From positions 92,001 to 156,000 of the forward strand of contig LSRY02000039.1 in NCBI GenBank assembly GCA_001643675.2: a stretch of 64,000 nt of DNA. Reading direction: 5' to 3'. The translations under genes were made by a program, and so were the position numbers. Shown here piece after piece: positions 12,601 through 22,480 of the stretch (position 1 is its first letter; each line of letters begins with the position of its first letter). The notes below the pieces were generated by a model. That model was not told where the DNA came from. It ran no database searches and worked only from the letters and a program-made list of their open reading frames with translations. The DNA comes from Monocercomonoides exilis (lineage: Eukaryota; Preaxostyla; Oxymonadida; Polymastigidae).

Positions 12601-15600
12601 GTGAATGGCAGCTCATTTTCGATGTGCAAGTGCTCGACTGGTTCGGGGTGTGGAGGAGGGCTGTATATTGATGGATATGATCCAAATGCCAATTATGGAA
12701 ATGAAACTCAGATTCCGCCTCTGAAATTCAAGATTGTGAACATCCTGTTTGTGATGAATGAGGCACATGTGGGGAAAGACATATTCATCAAATGCTTCTC
12801 GATTGCCCATCAGATCAACGAAACGCTGTTTGCGTTGAACTACAACCAGGAGTCGTTGAACTCAAACAACTCCATCTGCGGGAGGGATGTTGAGAGCGAG
12901 GGAGATGTTGATCTGATTCCGCTGACAACATTCTATTATTCGGCACAGGTGTTTGTGAGTGGGAGAGGGAGTGATGACAGGCGATGTGGATCTCAGACCA
13001 ATCCTTGTTCCAGCATCAATTGTGTGGTTGATCACATTGAGCAAGGCGTGATGAATGCGATTCTAATTGATGGGGAAGGAGCTGTGACAAAGGAATGTGT
13101 GATTGGAGATCTGATTGTGAACCCATTCAAAAAGACACAGGCGATTGTGAGGTTGAAATCCAAGATTGAGAAATCATTTGAGAAGGATTGCATCATGGAG
13201 TTTGTGAATGAATGTTTCGTGGAGAGATGCTCTTTCCAGTTTGAAGATGGATTTGAATCAACTCACAGTTATCTCATCAAAGTGAAGAACGGGTCAATGG
13301 AGATCCATAAATGTGAATTCATCTCCTCTATCGATGAACTGAAATTGAACAATTCAGTTATGAGTGTTGAAAGTGGAGAGCTGAAGATATCAGAAACATC
13401 ATTCAGGGATTTGCGCTCAACATCAGCACTGCTTTTCTTTAATAAAGAATCGAATGTGACAATTGATGAAACAAGAATATGGAATATCGAATGTGAGGGA
13501 GATGTTGTGAGTGTTGGAGGGAAAGCGAAAGTGGAGATAAAAGAAATGGTGGTTGAGAATGTGACTCTGTTGTCAAATGGGTGTGTAATTGCGATGGAAG
13601 ATGCTGAGCAAGAGGTGAGTGTGTTGAACTGCTCGTTAGAAAAATGTGTGAATTCGGTGGAAAAGGGAAGAATGATGCAGATAAGACGATCCAAGGATGC
13701 GAGAATTGAGACATGTGTGTTTGATGGAGAAAAAGATGAAGAGATAATCAATGAAGAAGTTGAAAGAATGAAAGAAGAGGGATTATGCAAATGGAATGGG
13801 TCATTGATTGATGTTGAGAAGAGCAATGTGGAGATGAGGGAAACAACGGCTATGAAGAGTAAGGAAGGTGGATTGCGGGTGAGTGGAGGGAGTGTGAAGA
13901 TTGAGAAAGGAGAATTTGAGAACAACAACCCTGAGATTGAGGGATATCCATCAGCCAGAAGGAATGCGATTTGTGAAGGGAATGGTGAATTGGATGTTGT
14001 GAGTGTGAAAGGGGGAGATGGAATGTTGCCAAACACATCGTTGTGGATATTGGACGAAGGATGCCAATTTGGAGGAATCGCCGGTGAAAGAGGATCGTCA
14101 TTTTTCATCCCGGTTCTGGAAGAAGTCAAGAATTCAACTCAGCCAAATGGAGAGATGGAATTGGTCATCCTTGGGAAACTGCTTCTTCCGTGTGGTTTAT
14201 CGCTGAGATTAAACATGAAAGAAGGGGATGTTGAACTTCCATATTCGAGCACCATCACAGAAGATGGTTATATATCAGAGAACGAGGTGCATTCAATGAT
14301 TTCATCGGAACTGCTGAAAGTGATGGAGAACAAAACAGAAGTGAGAATGTGCCTTCTGTTTGGAAAAGCCGATTCGCCTTCATCAACAGATTCATTCATT
14401 CTGAAGAACAAAAGTGAATCTCAGTCAAGCGGAAATGAAAAACTTGCTGAAAGTGGAAAAGGATCAAATCTGTCCTGGGCTCTTATAATCGCAGTAATAT
14501 TTGTTGTTCTGTTCTTGATTGTTCTTATTGTTGCTGTTGCCTTTATTGTTCGATGGAGAAAACAAAAAAGACGAACAAAGGAGTTGGAGATAATTGTGGA
14601 AGATACTGTGAAGAAGGATCCGAAGGCATTTGAGATGGTGACGATGGAGATGTCGCCTGAGGCGCAGTGGAGGAGGGCTGAGAGGGAGGCTGAGAAGAAG
14701 AATGAAGAGAGGATAAAGAAGAGGGTGTATGAGAATAGCTTGGGACACTCGGAGTCATCAGAGCATTTATTGAGTGAGAGTGGCTCCACTGAATACATCC
14801 TTGGCCAAGACTCAGACAAGATTCCCAAATGGATGCTGGAGAAGGTGGATGAGAAAGAAGAAGAAGAGGAGGAAACAAGGAAGAGAACACCATCACCATC
14901 CATCTCATCCACTTCAACCACAGACACTTCAGACACTGAATCCACTTTTGTTCGGGGAGAGGATCTGTGCCCCACCACCTCATCCATGTCGAATCTGGTG
15001 GATGCAATGGCCTGCTCATCCCCTCACGAGAAACTGATTGTGGACCTGCGTGATTCGCTGTTCATGCTGTTGCACGGAAGGAATGCCAAGAAGGAGATGG
15101 CAATTGGAACTTTTGAGGAGAGGGAGCAAACGGCTGCTCAGATCCTGTTTTGGGTAGACAATCTCGCCCTCCACTCATTTGACGAGATGGAAAAACCTCT
15201 TTCTTCTCTTTCCAATCTGAGTCCTCATATCGTTCTGTTCTCAGAGCACATGGTCATCTGCATTGTGATGCATTCTGATTTGCTTTTGTCTGATGACTCA
15301 GATTCATCGTTGATTTCTTCATCAACTGTTGTCACTTCTGCCAGTGATGATGACGATGACGATGATTCCCTGCCCTCATCTGCCTTTGAGGATGATGATT
15401 ATTACAAAAAAGAGTGTCTGAGGTGGAAGGCACCAGAGCTGCTGATCAACAAGAAGATGGGCGCAACAAAGGAAACAGTTTCATTCTCGATTGGGATGAT
15501 GCTGTGGGAGTGCCTGACTCTGAAGGTTCCGTTTGGAGAATACGAAGCGGAAGTTGCTGGACAGAAAATTGTGAATGGAGAGAGGCCAAGAGGAGAGATT

Positions 15601-15840
15601 ATTGAGCAGTCTCATTTGAGCTTGGTGGTGAACTCTTGCTGGAGTGACAAAGCCTCTGAGAGGATGTCCCTCAATGCTCTGAAAAGGGAGTTCATTCAGT
15701 GCTTTCCGCCAGGCGCTGCCATCCTGACAATGACTGATGCAATTGCTCTTGAAGAGTCAGGCGAAGAGGAAGGCAACGAAAGTGCTGCAAAGAGCGGAGA
15801 AGAAGACGAATCGCTTGACTCACAGCAAAGCCGATTATGA
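6673..15840 (+). CDS. Giant beta-helix-type membrane protein with cytoplasmic pseudokinase tail
   Basis: Single open frame of 3055 residues. It begins with a signal peptide (MKILFGRRVFVFGVCLHCMN). The ectodomain carries about 15 GGG(I/L/M) turns, as in GGGLYAVT, GGGMMLYL and GGGMFVKL, typical of right-handed parallel beta-helix (chlamydial Pmp-like) proteins. A cysteine motif CG...PC.(T/S)I recurs at about residues 620, 981, 1344, 1694 and 2105, dividing the chain into modules of about 350-410 residues. One membrane segment follows at about 2600-2630 (ALIIAVIFVVLFLIVLIVAV), then basic residues, an acidic/Ser-rich linker, and a kinase-like domain at about 2780-3010. That domain keeps WKAPELL and FSIGMMLWECLTLKVPFGE (APE region and helix F) but shows no glycine loop, HRD or DFG, so it is probably catalytically dead. 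The likely role is a surface receptor or adhesin; the ligand is unknown. Confidence 0.85.
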   Translation: MKILFGRRVFVFGVCLHCMNLAATKEYSKLIGENMKDEKMTETNSNPLQISKNTPNDVLNEFAMEGIEIVDEVKRSETVGRDDQKQKEKNEETENEGEMGKKTYINQESEIECCVKSSNSSIVLKCLLLKEKGAKRMLIARGGSVVSMRECILFVGQHSQPIELEGSFGSFANISLMPNAEGLNTFPPLFTSKQTENSVSKSSIISLSESHFSSFCVSSAPFLSSPSIPLVSLSKLTFFNISTANEACLPSTTMSTQTTCFMSSCSFTSVCDAYDGGIVHSLNNPSSSLSASNISFIGCCRTRNVVCEGTAEAPLKPERQSITENIANTFTWCEWNESKTTGEIDSNTDGISSGGAICMHNLNSGELSVSNCLFNNCFAYSRGGGIMCNTIKSVHIENDVFNACSAQNRYGGGLYAVTISTCVRISGCEFQNCKANGAGGGLDLDYFQVSVQGCIGAENGGGEGACVFDCIFTSCSVTGNDGGGMRCANIPATLYKMRSIQFISCTATAYGGGLYFNPNRATTQNETMYCYFLLFHECKCRTESNPYGHDMVYADYNNDFLSSKNPLYDCYTTNTDNKRVCYGYNYVNAGDWTYDQTSKKDWLKDKTIYVSVNGNDEYELCGANESYPCLTVKKAFDMCEVQISLIITLLEGDHTRETTTIEIETKKISVIGKGRTESSIGTGALSSTGSLFSVSTGHLGLLHMKVDCYSNENPSLSVVVISDGSGSLSLEDVVITTRNTGEYVQSSSVFVVPLSQLSMVSVEIINMNISKSLFSESDISSSSSSSALFLTATTSEESVLANLSVKNVKLTSGDGVVVEKSVKEGETFVVTNITIEDCMCKNGSGGGIKVDLSSPSSKFQMEATTTINRCKCSGYGGGMMLYLADGSHDFSIYTVDFEGCTASLGGNYLFVNGSNSMNWGITTEKLNVQYDNSKYNEIVGYDRSDTIMGLFPLNVFLDEHEGSAHVGKENDGLGGYNSWFCGFDYYPCATITHAAQMRFPDTNKKIQLDSGYELAEEVAMADAFEWEISCATKGMEVGVKKPENFESSCLIEVQSKFSMKNIKFCIPSLLSGASSMISSNSTLLTLTDCSVAHLSENAVSGSIGYSFAKVERGSLRLVRFEVKETLRFGEHSLIEFAEGVDVVYFTGCNVSNVEKRNGDGGWLSGVVGAERGEGLNGIVVIESCVAKRCSCLGGSGGGGSVCVSVKGEGSAVVNGTSVIDGCEAMSLDGSGGRGGGMMIVMGSTLSLLKIESGVHFSVDAANRAKYGKDVFVCCSSGILLESKVNESSFGFFDSASIPSDVLELCGSENGKEEEVIPLFVYLCSIGSKLTVDGSGERALDHSHCGFEKFGCVTIDYCVSKRANNTIHEIEVASESSIKNEMKVASFDVSLSGKEEWMKVIVRDEGSMNQNNLIECTKPFEMINLAFVLNEEMNGRRSGFIHSSSAIVTITRCSVTFANDEMIGYNVINIEGGGLIANGFVMEGGVRMNGKSPIVITNGVEFEMKNNRMSGVEVKGGIGGGCLNVKMKEGVDVNIEECNLSSVCSGGSGTKGGGMMITVGSGGSLKMKEVKFEGCEVPSGESDEVGRGMGGGMFVKLPDEMGSFMLEQMTFEGCDAWKGKNVFVSGWNLSEIVNEEHFKWEIKEEELGSLDELCGWERKTTGEEGHVIPLVVYLWRNWSGDGFVSREKGGDFSGCGYSEAPCTSIDHLISMRYSTLEEGETHIVIVGSGLLRRSISFSFLSSSSSILEKPKVVVDGAKKGTGVMISDEDENELDDGSMISSNVSLSFVNVSFTKPSITTHHEVFIESSGTSSLLSVADCSFGSLTGLTETAGYCLMKANGGSVVIERSSLSLISELKGFICFSPSVCQMTLQNVNISFADVKERSLISMMEEENQMNEKVNNHSNANGNRPVLRVVGCSFANITNEGIGASVIDVGSFEHGVECVMDECSITNCKSASSAEGGGMRVALKREESVLKVNGSSFSMCKCSTGSGCGGGLYIDGYDPNANYGNETQIPPLKFKIVNILFVMNEAHVGKDIFIKCFSIAHQINETLFALNYNQESLNSNNSICGRDVESEGDVDLIPLTTFYYSAQVFVSGRGSDDRRCGSQTNPCSSINCVVDHIEQGVMNAILIDGEGAVTKECVIGDLIVNPFKKTQAIVRLKSKIEKSFEKDCIMEFVNECFVERCSFQFEDGFESTHSYLIKVKNGSMEIHKCEFISSIDELKLNNSVMSVESGELKISETSFRDLRSTSALLFFNKESNVTIDETRIWNIECEGDVVSVGGKAKVEIKEMVVENVTLLSNGCVIAMEDAEQEVSVLNCSLEKCVNSVEKGRMMQIRRSKDARIETCVFDGEKDEEIINEEVERMKEEGLCKWNGSLIDVEKSNVEMRETTAMKSKEGGLRVSGGSVKIEKGEFENNNPEIEGYPSARRNAICEGNGELDVVSVKGGDGMLPNTSLWILDEGCQFGGIAGERGSSFFIPVLEEVKNSTQPNGEMELVILGKLLLPCGLSLRLNMKEGDVELPYSSTITEDGYISENEVHSMISSELLKVMENKTEVRMCLLFGKADSPSSTDSFILKNKSESQSSGNEKLAESGKGSNLSWALIIAVIFVVLFLIVLIVAVAFIVRWRKQKRRTKELEIIVEDTVKKDPKAFEMVTMEMSPEAQWRRAEREAEKKNEERIKKRVYENSLGHSESSEHLLSESGSTEYILGQDSDKIPKWMLEKVDEKEEEEEETRKRTPSPSISSTSTTDTSDTESTFVRGEDLCPTTSSMSNLVDAMACSSPHEKLIVDLRDSLFMLLHGRNAKKEMAIGTFEEREQTAAQILFWVDNLALHSFDEMEKPLSSLSNLSPHIVLFSEHMVICIVMHSDLLLSDDSDSSLISSSTVVTSASDDDDDDDSLPSSAFEDDDYYKKECLRWKAPELLINKKMGATKETVSFSIGMMLWECLTLKVPFGEYEAEVAGQKIVNGERPRGEIIEQSHLSLVVNSCWSDKASERMSLNALKREFIQCFPPGAAILTMTDAIALEESGEEEGNESAAKSGEEDESLDSQQSRL

Positions 15841-16289
15841 TCGTTTGAGGGAAGAAAAATGTGCGGATGAAGTTATGCTGATATTTTGGTTGAAGCGAAG
15901 GAGAATGAGAAGGAAAAGGAGAAATAGAATGGTTTGTCAATGCCAACCATTGTGACGATTCTTGTTGATGGCTGAATTAATGCGGGTTGGGGAAGTCGGA
16001 CTTGTGTTGCAATTGATGATATGTCTGAAATGGTTGTTTCATTTTCAATGTTGGTGTTTTTTGTTTCTTATTCCTTATCTTTTGAAATCATATCACCCTT
16101 TCCATGCTTTTTTCAAATGTGTATGTAGTTATCAATCAACAACAATTTGTATATTTATCGCATCACTCGTTTTCTTCAGAATTGTTTCAAGCATTCCCCA
16201 ATGAAGAATAATTGCCCTCCTCAAACCTCCTGATATATTTTTGCCAAAGGCGATCCAAACAATAAAAATGTTCATTTCCCCTCATTTCT
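15841..16289. other. Intergenic, no gene seen
   Basis: This is the 3' flank of the giant receptor gene. Short frames in it show no domain or signal. Confidence 0.4.
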
Positions 16290-17239
16290 GCCATTCATCT
16301 CTTCAAACGCATCAATTGCAAAAAAAAATCCTTTTGAACACTTTTTTGGTGAACACTGCTTTTCTTCTCTCTTTCTTTGAGCATTGTTTGATCGTCCAAT
16401 TCCATAAATCCTTCCTCTTTTCCTTCTCCCATCTTTTTGCCTTTCTTTCTTGTTGCCTGTCTTCGCTTTGCTTTGCCCATTTCATCAACAACCTTTTCTT
16501 TCACTCTTATGCATATTCTTTGAAAACACAAATGGAAATTTTCAATCAGGCAATTGATTACATCAAATTGGATATTTTCCTCCAAAACAGCATCCGCTGT
16601 TTCGCTGTTCAGCAAGTCTTCAATTTTCTCTTCTTCTGTCCTTTGCTGCTCTGAACACCATTTCATTGCTTTCCAAAAGCAAAACAAATTCTTTGTTCAT
16701 CGATTGACAGTCGCGAAAATAAAACTCCAAGGATATGAGCCATCTCGTTGGAAAAAAAATCTTCCTTTTTTTCTTTTCCTCTTTACTCGTTTGCTCCACA
16801 GATTTTGATTGCTCTTCATATTCTCTTCTTTTCTTTCTGTAAAAAGGAAGTCCATTTGCAACAACTTCTTCCAAGAATATTGAAATGCAAGTCGAATGAG
16901 GTTTCGATGTTCCCAATGATGTTGGACGATTTCTGTCACCTCATAAAGATGAAGTTCCTCCTCAATGCCTCTTCAGCACAGTCAGCTCACTTCATTAAAA
17001 CTCATCTTTGTCTTCAGTCATTTCGTTGAATCGTGCAGTTCTTCAAGCACACTGGTGCTTGTGAGGCATTCTCAAATCATAGAAACATGCACCGGCTCGT
17101 CTTTCTCAGCAATCTTCATTTTGTTTGCTTCAGTTACCCAGATTTCCCTTCCCAAAGCAAAACAGGCCAACCAACTGAAAATGAATGAGCTGCAAATTCT
17201 GCCTTCTTTGTCTTCGGTTTTTTCCTTCCCACTTCATTT

Positions 17240-17271
<32 letters not shown>

Positions 17272-18500
17272 GATGCACATTTGGCCATCATGAAGCATTC
17301 AGTTGTGTTTGTCAGTCCGTGTTTCCATCCATCTCAAATTTCTCACAATTCCTTTGAGGAGACTGAAACGTGAAATTGTGAGGCAATCCAAAAAAAGAAT
17401 TTGATAGAGGTTATTGCTGGCGATGCGGAAAAGGATTGAATAATTGATGCCAAGGTGGTGGAATGAATAGATGAGGGGGTGAGATGACTGTTTGATGGAG
17501 AAGCCAGCTGAGAAACTTTATTGTTTTCCTTCTTCAAATTTGAAATGGAAGAAGAAGAAGATGATGACGATGATGAGCTCACAAAAAGAGAAGAATCAGT
17601 TGGTTTGCTCATTTGACCAAGGTGATTGAAACGATGGATTTGGTGGCTGAGAAGAGCAGTTGATTGTGGGAAGATGTTCCGATTCAATGAATGGTGAGGC
17701 CTATGAAGTGTTTCCCTGTGGATGAGTCGAATGAGAAGACGCAAGATAAAGAGGCTGGGATATTCGAGAATAATTTTCATCGCTCATATCTCCAGACATT
17801 CATTCACCAACTTCATCTTTTGCCTTTTTTCTTTCTTTCTTTCTTTCTCCCTGCAACCTCCATTGGCCATAAGACAGATCATTCATTCTTCCCAGATATT
17901 TGATGTCTGCCATCAATTCTGTCTCGCTTTCTTCATCTTCAAAAATCTCTTCAGCACCTTCAACCTGTATCTCCTCATTTCCTTTCCTTTTCGCCATTTA
18001 TTTATTCTGCTTTTTCGTGCTTTCCTGTTCATTGGTTTTGCGCTCGCTCACTACTCTTCCTTTTTCCTCTCCAATCCATCTGCTCCTTTCTTTTCTTCTT
18101 CTGCTTTTCTCCGCTCCACTTGATTCAACATGATCTCGGCCTCTTTCGTCCCCTCCATGTTTCCCATCATTCGCTCGACCTCCAACCCTCGTGCTCGTCT
18201 CATGTTCTCGACCTCTTCCCCCAAAGCAAGCTCCTTCAACTGCTTTTCTGGCTGCCTTGGCAGAATAATCATCCCCATTCTTCTGTTGCTGTGGAACAAG
18301 GTTATTGTCTCGCTTTAGCTGCTGTTCTCGCCCTGTCCAATGCGTTCCTCTCATTCCAATCATCTCTTTCCTTTCCCGTCCCTCTTCATCTCCTGTGCTT
18401 TTCCACTATCCTGCACCCATTCCTCCACTCTCTCCAGAGCCAACAGCTCCAAAAGCACCCAGCGAGTGAGAATATATCCTTGTAAAACCAATCTTTGTCA
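16290..18500 (-). pseudogene. Decayed helical-repeat family gene
   Basis: Pieces in shifting minus-strand frames match the gene at 27.5-28.8 kb in the same order. TEIVQHHWEHRNLIRLAF (about 16890-16935) matches TEIIKYHQEHRNLTRLAF. VFRAAKDRR (about 16630) matches VFRAAKDKS. IEDLLNSETADAVLEENI (about 16600) matches VEGLLKSGAVDTFLEGFH. Further upstream a coiled-coil-like frame (QLKELALGEEVENMRRAR, 18051-18299) and an acidic piece (17800-17997) look like the lost N-terminal part. Several frameshifts and in-frame stops separate the pieces, and a 30-odd T tract sits at 17240-17270 where the relative has its A run. Function unknown. Confidence 0.65.
17239..17270. repeat. Poly-T tract
   Basis: An uninterrupted run of about 32 T inside the pseudogene, equivalent to an A run on its coding strand. 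Confidence 0.9.
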
Positions 18501-19379
18501 TTTTAACTGCACGGAGAGGGAACGTTGTTCAATTGGTACCACCATCTTTTGGCTTGGCGGCTTCCAGAAACGCATCGTGAATGTTCTGAACCGAAATGCT
18601 CTTTTGGCACTTCCTCACAACTTCTTTGCAGTGAATCCTGTGTTGCGCAGAAAAGCGTGGGAAAGAAAAATAAAAAGGGAAAGAACGAAGGTCATTCGTG
18701 CATTTCTTTCTCCTTCACTTGCTTCCTTTGAGGTTTTTTCTTTGTTCTTTTCATTTCTTCTGATTTCAGTCATTCCTGAAAATTCCCCAATGAAAGTCGA
18801 GCAAAAAATGAAACATACTATTTTAACATTGCTGCTGTCTTCCTTTTATAATTTTTTGTTCATTCAGATTCAAGAGTGTTTCTTCCAGAATGAATTATAT
18901 GTTCATTCTTTTTCAACCTCGAAAATGAATTTTCGCAAAGTTAGTCTCAATGCCTAAATAATCAAACTGTTTTCATTTTGTAATTCTTTTGTTTCGCTTT
19001 TTGATCACGAAACTGGTGAGAAAAAAGCATTTTTTGAAAAATCATTGAAATCACGAAAAATGCTTATGGTTTCATCGAAATTAAAAACGGATTTCTTTTT
19101 TAGCAAATAAACGAAGTCATGAAGCAATAATGATACATTTTTTCATTTCAAGAAAAAACCAAAATGAAATACAAATCCTCATCAACAATCTGAAAAAAAG
19201 AAAATATGAATCTCAATTCGCTTTATTGCTCAAATGAAATGAAAACAATAAGAATATCAAATAGAATTCTTTTGGGAAAAAAAGTGTGATAAAAGCAGCA
19301 AAACAAAAAGAAAGATCACAATTTGCTTTTCTCCTGATTTTACGATGGAAAAAGTGATATAAACGGCTGGAAAAATAAT
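18501..19379. other. AT-rich region without a convincing gene
   Basis: Short plus-strand frames at 18340-18957 are the antisense of the pseudogene or lack any recognisable feature. The rest is AT-rich spacer. Confidence 0.35.
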
Positions 19380-20350
19380 GTTTTCTTCAATTGCAACATC
19401 ACCCAATCCCCATTCAATCAACGTGGATCAACAACTCCGTCAAATAGAGCGTGGAATGCAGCAATTGGCTTTCAACCATCAACCAGAACAAAATCGTTGC
19501 AAGTGATGGAAGTGATGCTGATGCCTGTGGCAAGTCTCAACAGACCCCATCTGCCACCATCGAATAACCTCTCAACGGCTTCGTTTCCCTCCTCAGCTCC
19601 ACTTTTGCTCCCACCAAGACTCTCACCTTCAATTCAACTTTCACAAAAACCAACAGAAATGATGTTGTTTTTCTGATTTTTTAATAACTTCCACAATTAT
19701 TTCTTCTATTTATATTCGTATATTTTCCATATCATTGTTAAATCCATGTGCTTTCATCCTCTTTTCAACTGGCATAAATGCCACAACTTGTATTTCAAGT
19801 ATCACAGCATTGATTCAAATTAAATGTTTCTTCAAAACTTCGTCATCTTATTCGACTTCTTCATCCAATACAAACTATGCTCAAGAGAATAAAACATTCA
19901 TTGCTTTTGTCTCTTCAAAGAGCATTTTCTTCTATCATATCAGCAGATATTCTTCAAAGACATCCATTTCATCAGCTGTTCCATTCCAACTCGCCTGTGC
20001 CGATAAGTGTTGTAATCTCACACAATTCCCCTTCAAATATGAATTTTCTCTTTTCATCCTCTTTTCATCCTCTTTTCATCCTCGACACCCCGTTCAAAGC
20101 ACATAGCATCCTGAAATCTGCCAATGGTTATTTTTGAATCCATCCATTTCACAAAACAATACCTTCAACGCTCTTTCTGTTTGGATCTGCGATTCCTTCA
20201 ACCTCAAAATGAAAAGGGGGAAATCAATCTTCTTTTTTGTTGCACTCAAGCCGATCGGCTTTTCTTCGCTCAAAATGAAGAATCGCTTCCGTTTTCATTT
20301 GATTTCAGCTGATATTCTGTGATTGAACAAACATTCCTTTTGTGCTTCCG
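19380..20350 (+). pseudogene. Relic of a beta-helix surface protein gene
   Basis: Near 19490-19560 a plus-strand frame reads IVASDGSDADACGKSQQT, then SATIE and a stop. This is the module-start motif of the neighbouring beta-helix proteins (compare VSGRGSDDRRCGSQTNPC in the giant receptor). Downstream the frame is open for some distance but contains stops and shows no GGG turns, so the copy is broken and probably truncated. It is the third member of the family in this window. The assignment rests mainly on one motif. Confidence 0.4.
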
Positions 20351-20439
20351 AATGGGAACGAAAGACAAGGTCTGACGCTGAATTCGAAGTTGGTTGAACG
20401 AAATGAAAAGATCAACATTATTTTTGCTGTTCATCAAAG

Positions 20440-20545
20440 AAGGCGATGAAGAAGAGAAGGAGAACAAGAAGATTTAGGAGGAGGAGGAAGAGGAAAAAGA
20501 AGAAGAAGATGGCAAAGATGACGAAGAAGAAAAGTTAGAAGCAAT
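20440..20545 (+). repeat. Purine-rich GAA/GAG low-complexity tract
   Basis: A run of GAA/GAG/GGA triplets resembling the acidic tail of a coding region, now without an open gene around it. It may be the residue of the decayed gene upstream. Confidence 0.4.
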
Positions 20546-20785
20546 GCAATTTAATGTGAAAATAGTCGTTGTTTTGTTGATAGAAATATGCAAAAACGTT
20601 TTGCTAGTTTTTCTCTTTTAATTTTTCAATTCAATTTTCTTTTCTTTCTTCCTTTCACTCTTCTCCATTCATTTTCCCTCCTTCTTTCCTCCTCTTTTAA
20701 AGGATAATCTTTTTTCCATCTCTCTTTTCTCTGTCAAAATTCTATCCCTCTTTGCACATATTACTGATAAAATAATATTAACTTC

Positions 20786-22480
20786 TCATTTTCCTTCATC
20801 TTTCATGCTTCTTCTGCTGATATCCTCAAAATCCCACGTGTTAACATCCAAAAACATCTCCGGAGAATTAGAGGCAACGGAGAAATATCCCTCTTCGCTT
20901 TGTTTTCCATGCTTTAGTTTTATCTTCTGCTTCTTTTTCTTCATATCGATTTCTTCATTTTTTCTCAATTCAAATTCTCGGTTTCGTTGATCTCTTTTGG
21001 TAATTGGAATACAAAAATTTATCCAAACATTTTCTTCTCTTTCTTCTCTTTCTCTTCTTTCTTCTCTTTCTCTTCTTTCTCTTCTTTCTCTTCTTTCTTC
21101 TCTTTCTTCTCTTTCTTCTCTTTCTTTTCTTTTTCTTCAGTCTGCTTTCCTTTTACACAACGATTTTCCCTTGTATTCCAGTCCATCTTTGTATCTTCCC
21201 ACCTTTCTCTTCTCCTCTTTGAAGCACTCCAACTCCAACTCAAATTCTGTGACTTCACCAGAAATTGCGAATTTTTCCATAAAGGTATCAAAACGGCTGT
21301 TTCCATCAAACAATTCATAGAAGTGACAAAGAAAAAAGATAAGAAACACGAAAAGTCAGATGATTTCTTAATTTGAATGCCCAGCCAGATCATCAGCCCC
21401 GACAAAAAAGTTGCTTCAACAAGACACTCTCAACAAATATTCCAAACAAACTGCTTCTTCTTTTTCAAGATCATGTCAAGCATTGTCATGCAATGCATCA
21501 TTCAAGACAGACGGTAGATATCACGAATATCATGGTTGAATGCGATCCAATCAAGAATAATCTCAAAACTTCCGGTTCTTTTGAAAAATGTCAAGAAGGC
21601 TTCTCTTTCTCCGTGGCATTCCTGTTCATAGCCAATTTGTATTCATCGAAAGAGCACCTTTAAAGAAAAATGGACGAAACAAAAAAAGTCAAACCTTCTT
21701 TTTCGACTAGAAATATTTTCACATCACCAATTGATTGGTAATTATCAACTCATCTGGCTTTCTTGTTCTCCAAAATTGCATCTCGCCACATTAATAAACG
21801 GACAACTGGATTATAAATAGCTGGCAAAGAACATCATCGAAAGCACAGAATCCATTGTGAAACCTATCATTATATCATATGAAAATACAAATTCTCCAAA
21901 TTAACAAGAAATTAACTCCTTTTCAAAGACTTATTCAATACCATGTCTTTGCTGATAGTTTTTCTAATGGACTTCGAAAGAAATGCAAATGCGATTGTAA
22001 TTGAGGCCTGTTGAGTGCTTCGTTCAACTCGCTTCCTCCATTGTCCAACCCCTCAATTCCCTTTCCTTTTCCACGAAACCAACCTTCCCCCCCAAAAAAA
22101 TCATATTATGCAAGTCCTGCTCAAAAGGTATGTCAAGTGAAACAAATTTCCCTCGAAATGAACAAGCTATGCGATTCAATCTTTCTGGCATTTTGCTCGC
22201 TTTTTCTGCATCTTGCTTGAGTTATTTTTCATTCAAAATATAGCATTTGACGATATGCCACACATTTTGCAATTTTTCACTTCGTTCAAATTTCATGCAA
22301 TTTCCTCCACGACTTCTCTTTTCACAAGCAATCAATGCAAACAGCCACTCGCTCCTCCATCTGTTGTAAAAATCCCTGCTCTTTTGCAGCGTTATAACTC
22401 GCATGAGTGCACCTGTGGCTATGCACATAAGCAACTCAAACATGCTCCGGCTGTAGCACAGCTCCAATAAAAAATCTTCA
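20786..22480 (-). pseudogene. Second decayed helical-repeat family gene (tentative)
   Basis: The minus strand has broken frames of helical, charged protein: 22467-22222 (LFALIACEKRSRGGN...), about 21660-21450 (EREAFLTFFKRTGSFEIILD) and 21349-21137 (FYELFDGNSRFDTFMEKF). A Lys/Glu tail follows, encoded by the TTTCTT-rich tract at 21039-21130, and then a short acidic piece (20968-20786). The style matches the family at 27.5-28.8 kb, but similarity is weak residue by residue, and stops interrupt every frame. It may be an older copy or a different coiled-coil gene. Confidence 0.35.
21039..21132. repeat. CTTTCTTCTCTTT pyrimidine microsatellite
   Basis: About 95 bp of irregular TCTTTC/TTCTCT units. 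It would encode a KEKKEKKE tail on the minus strand. Confidence 0.75.
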
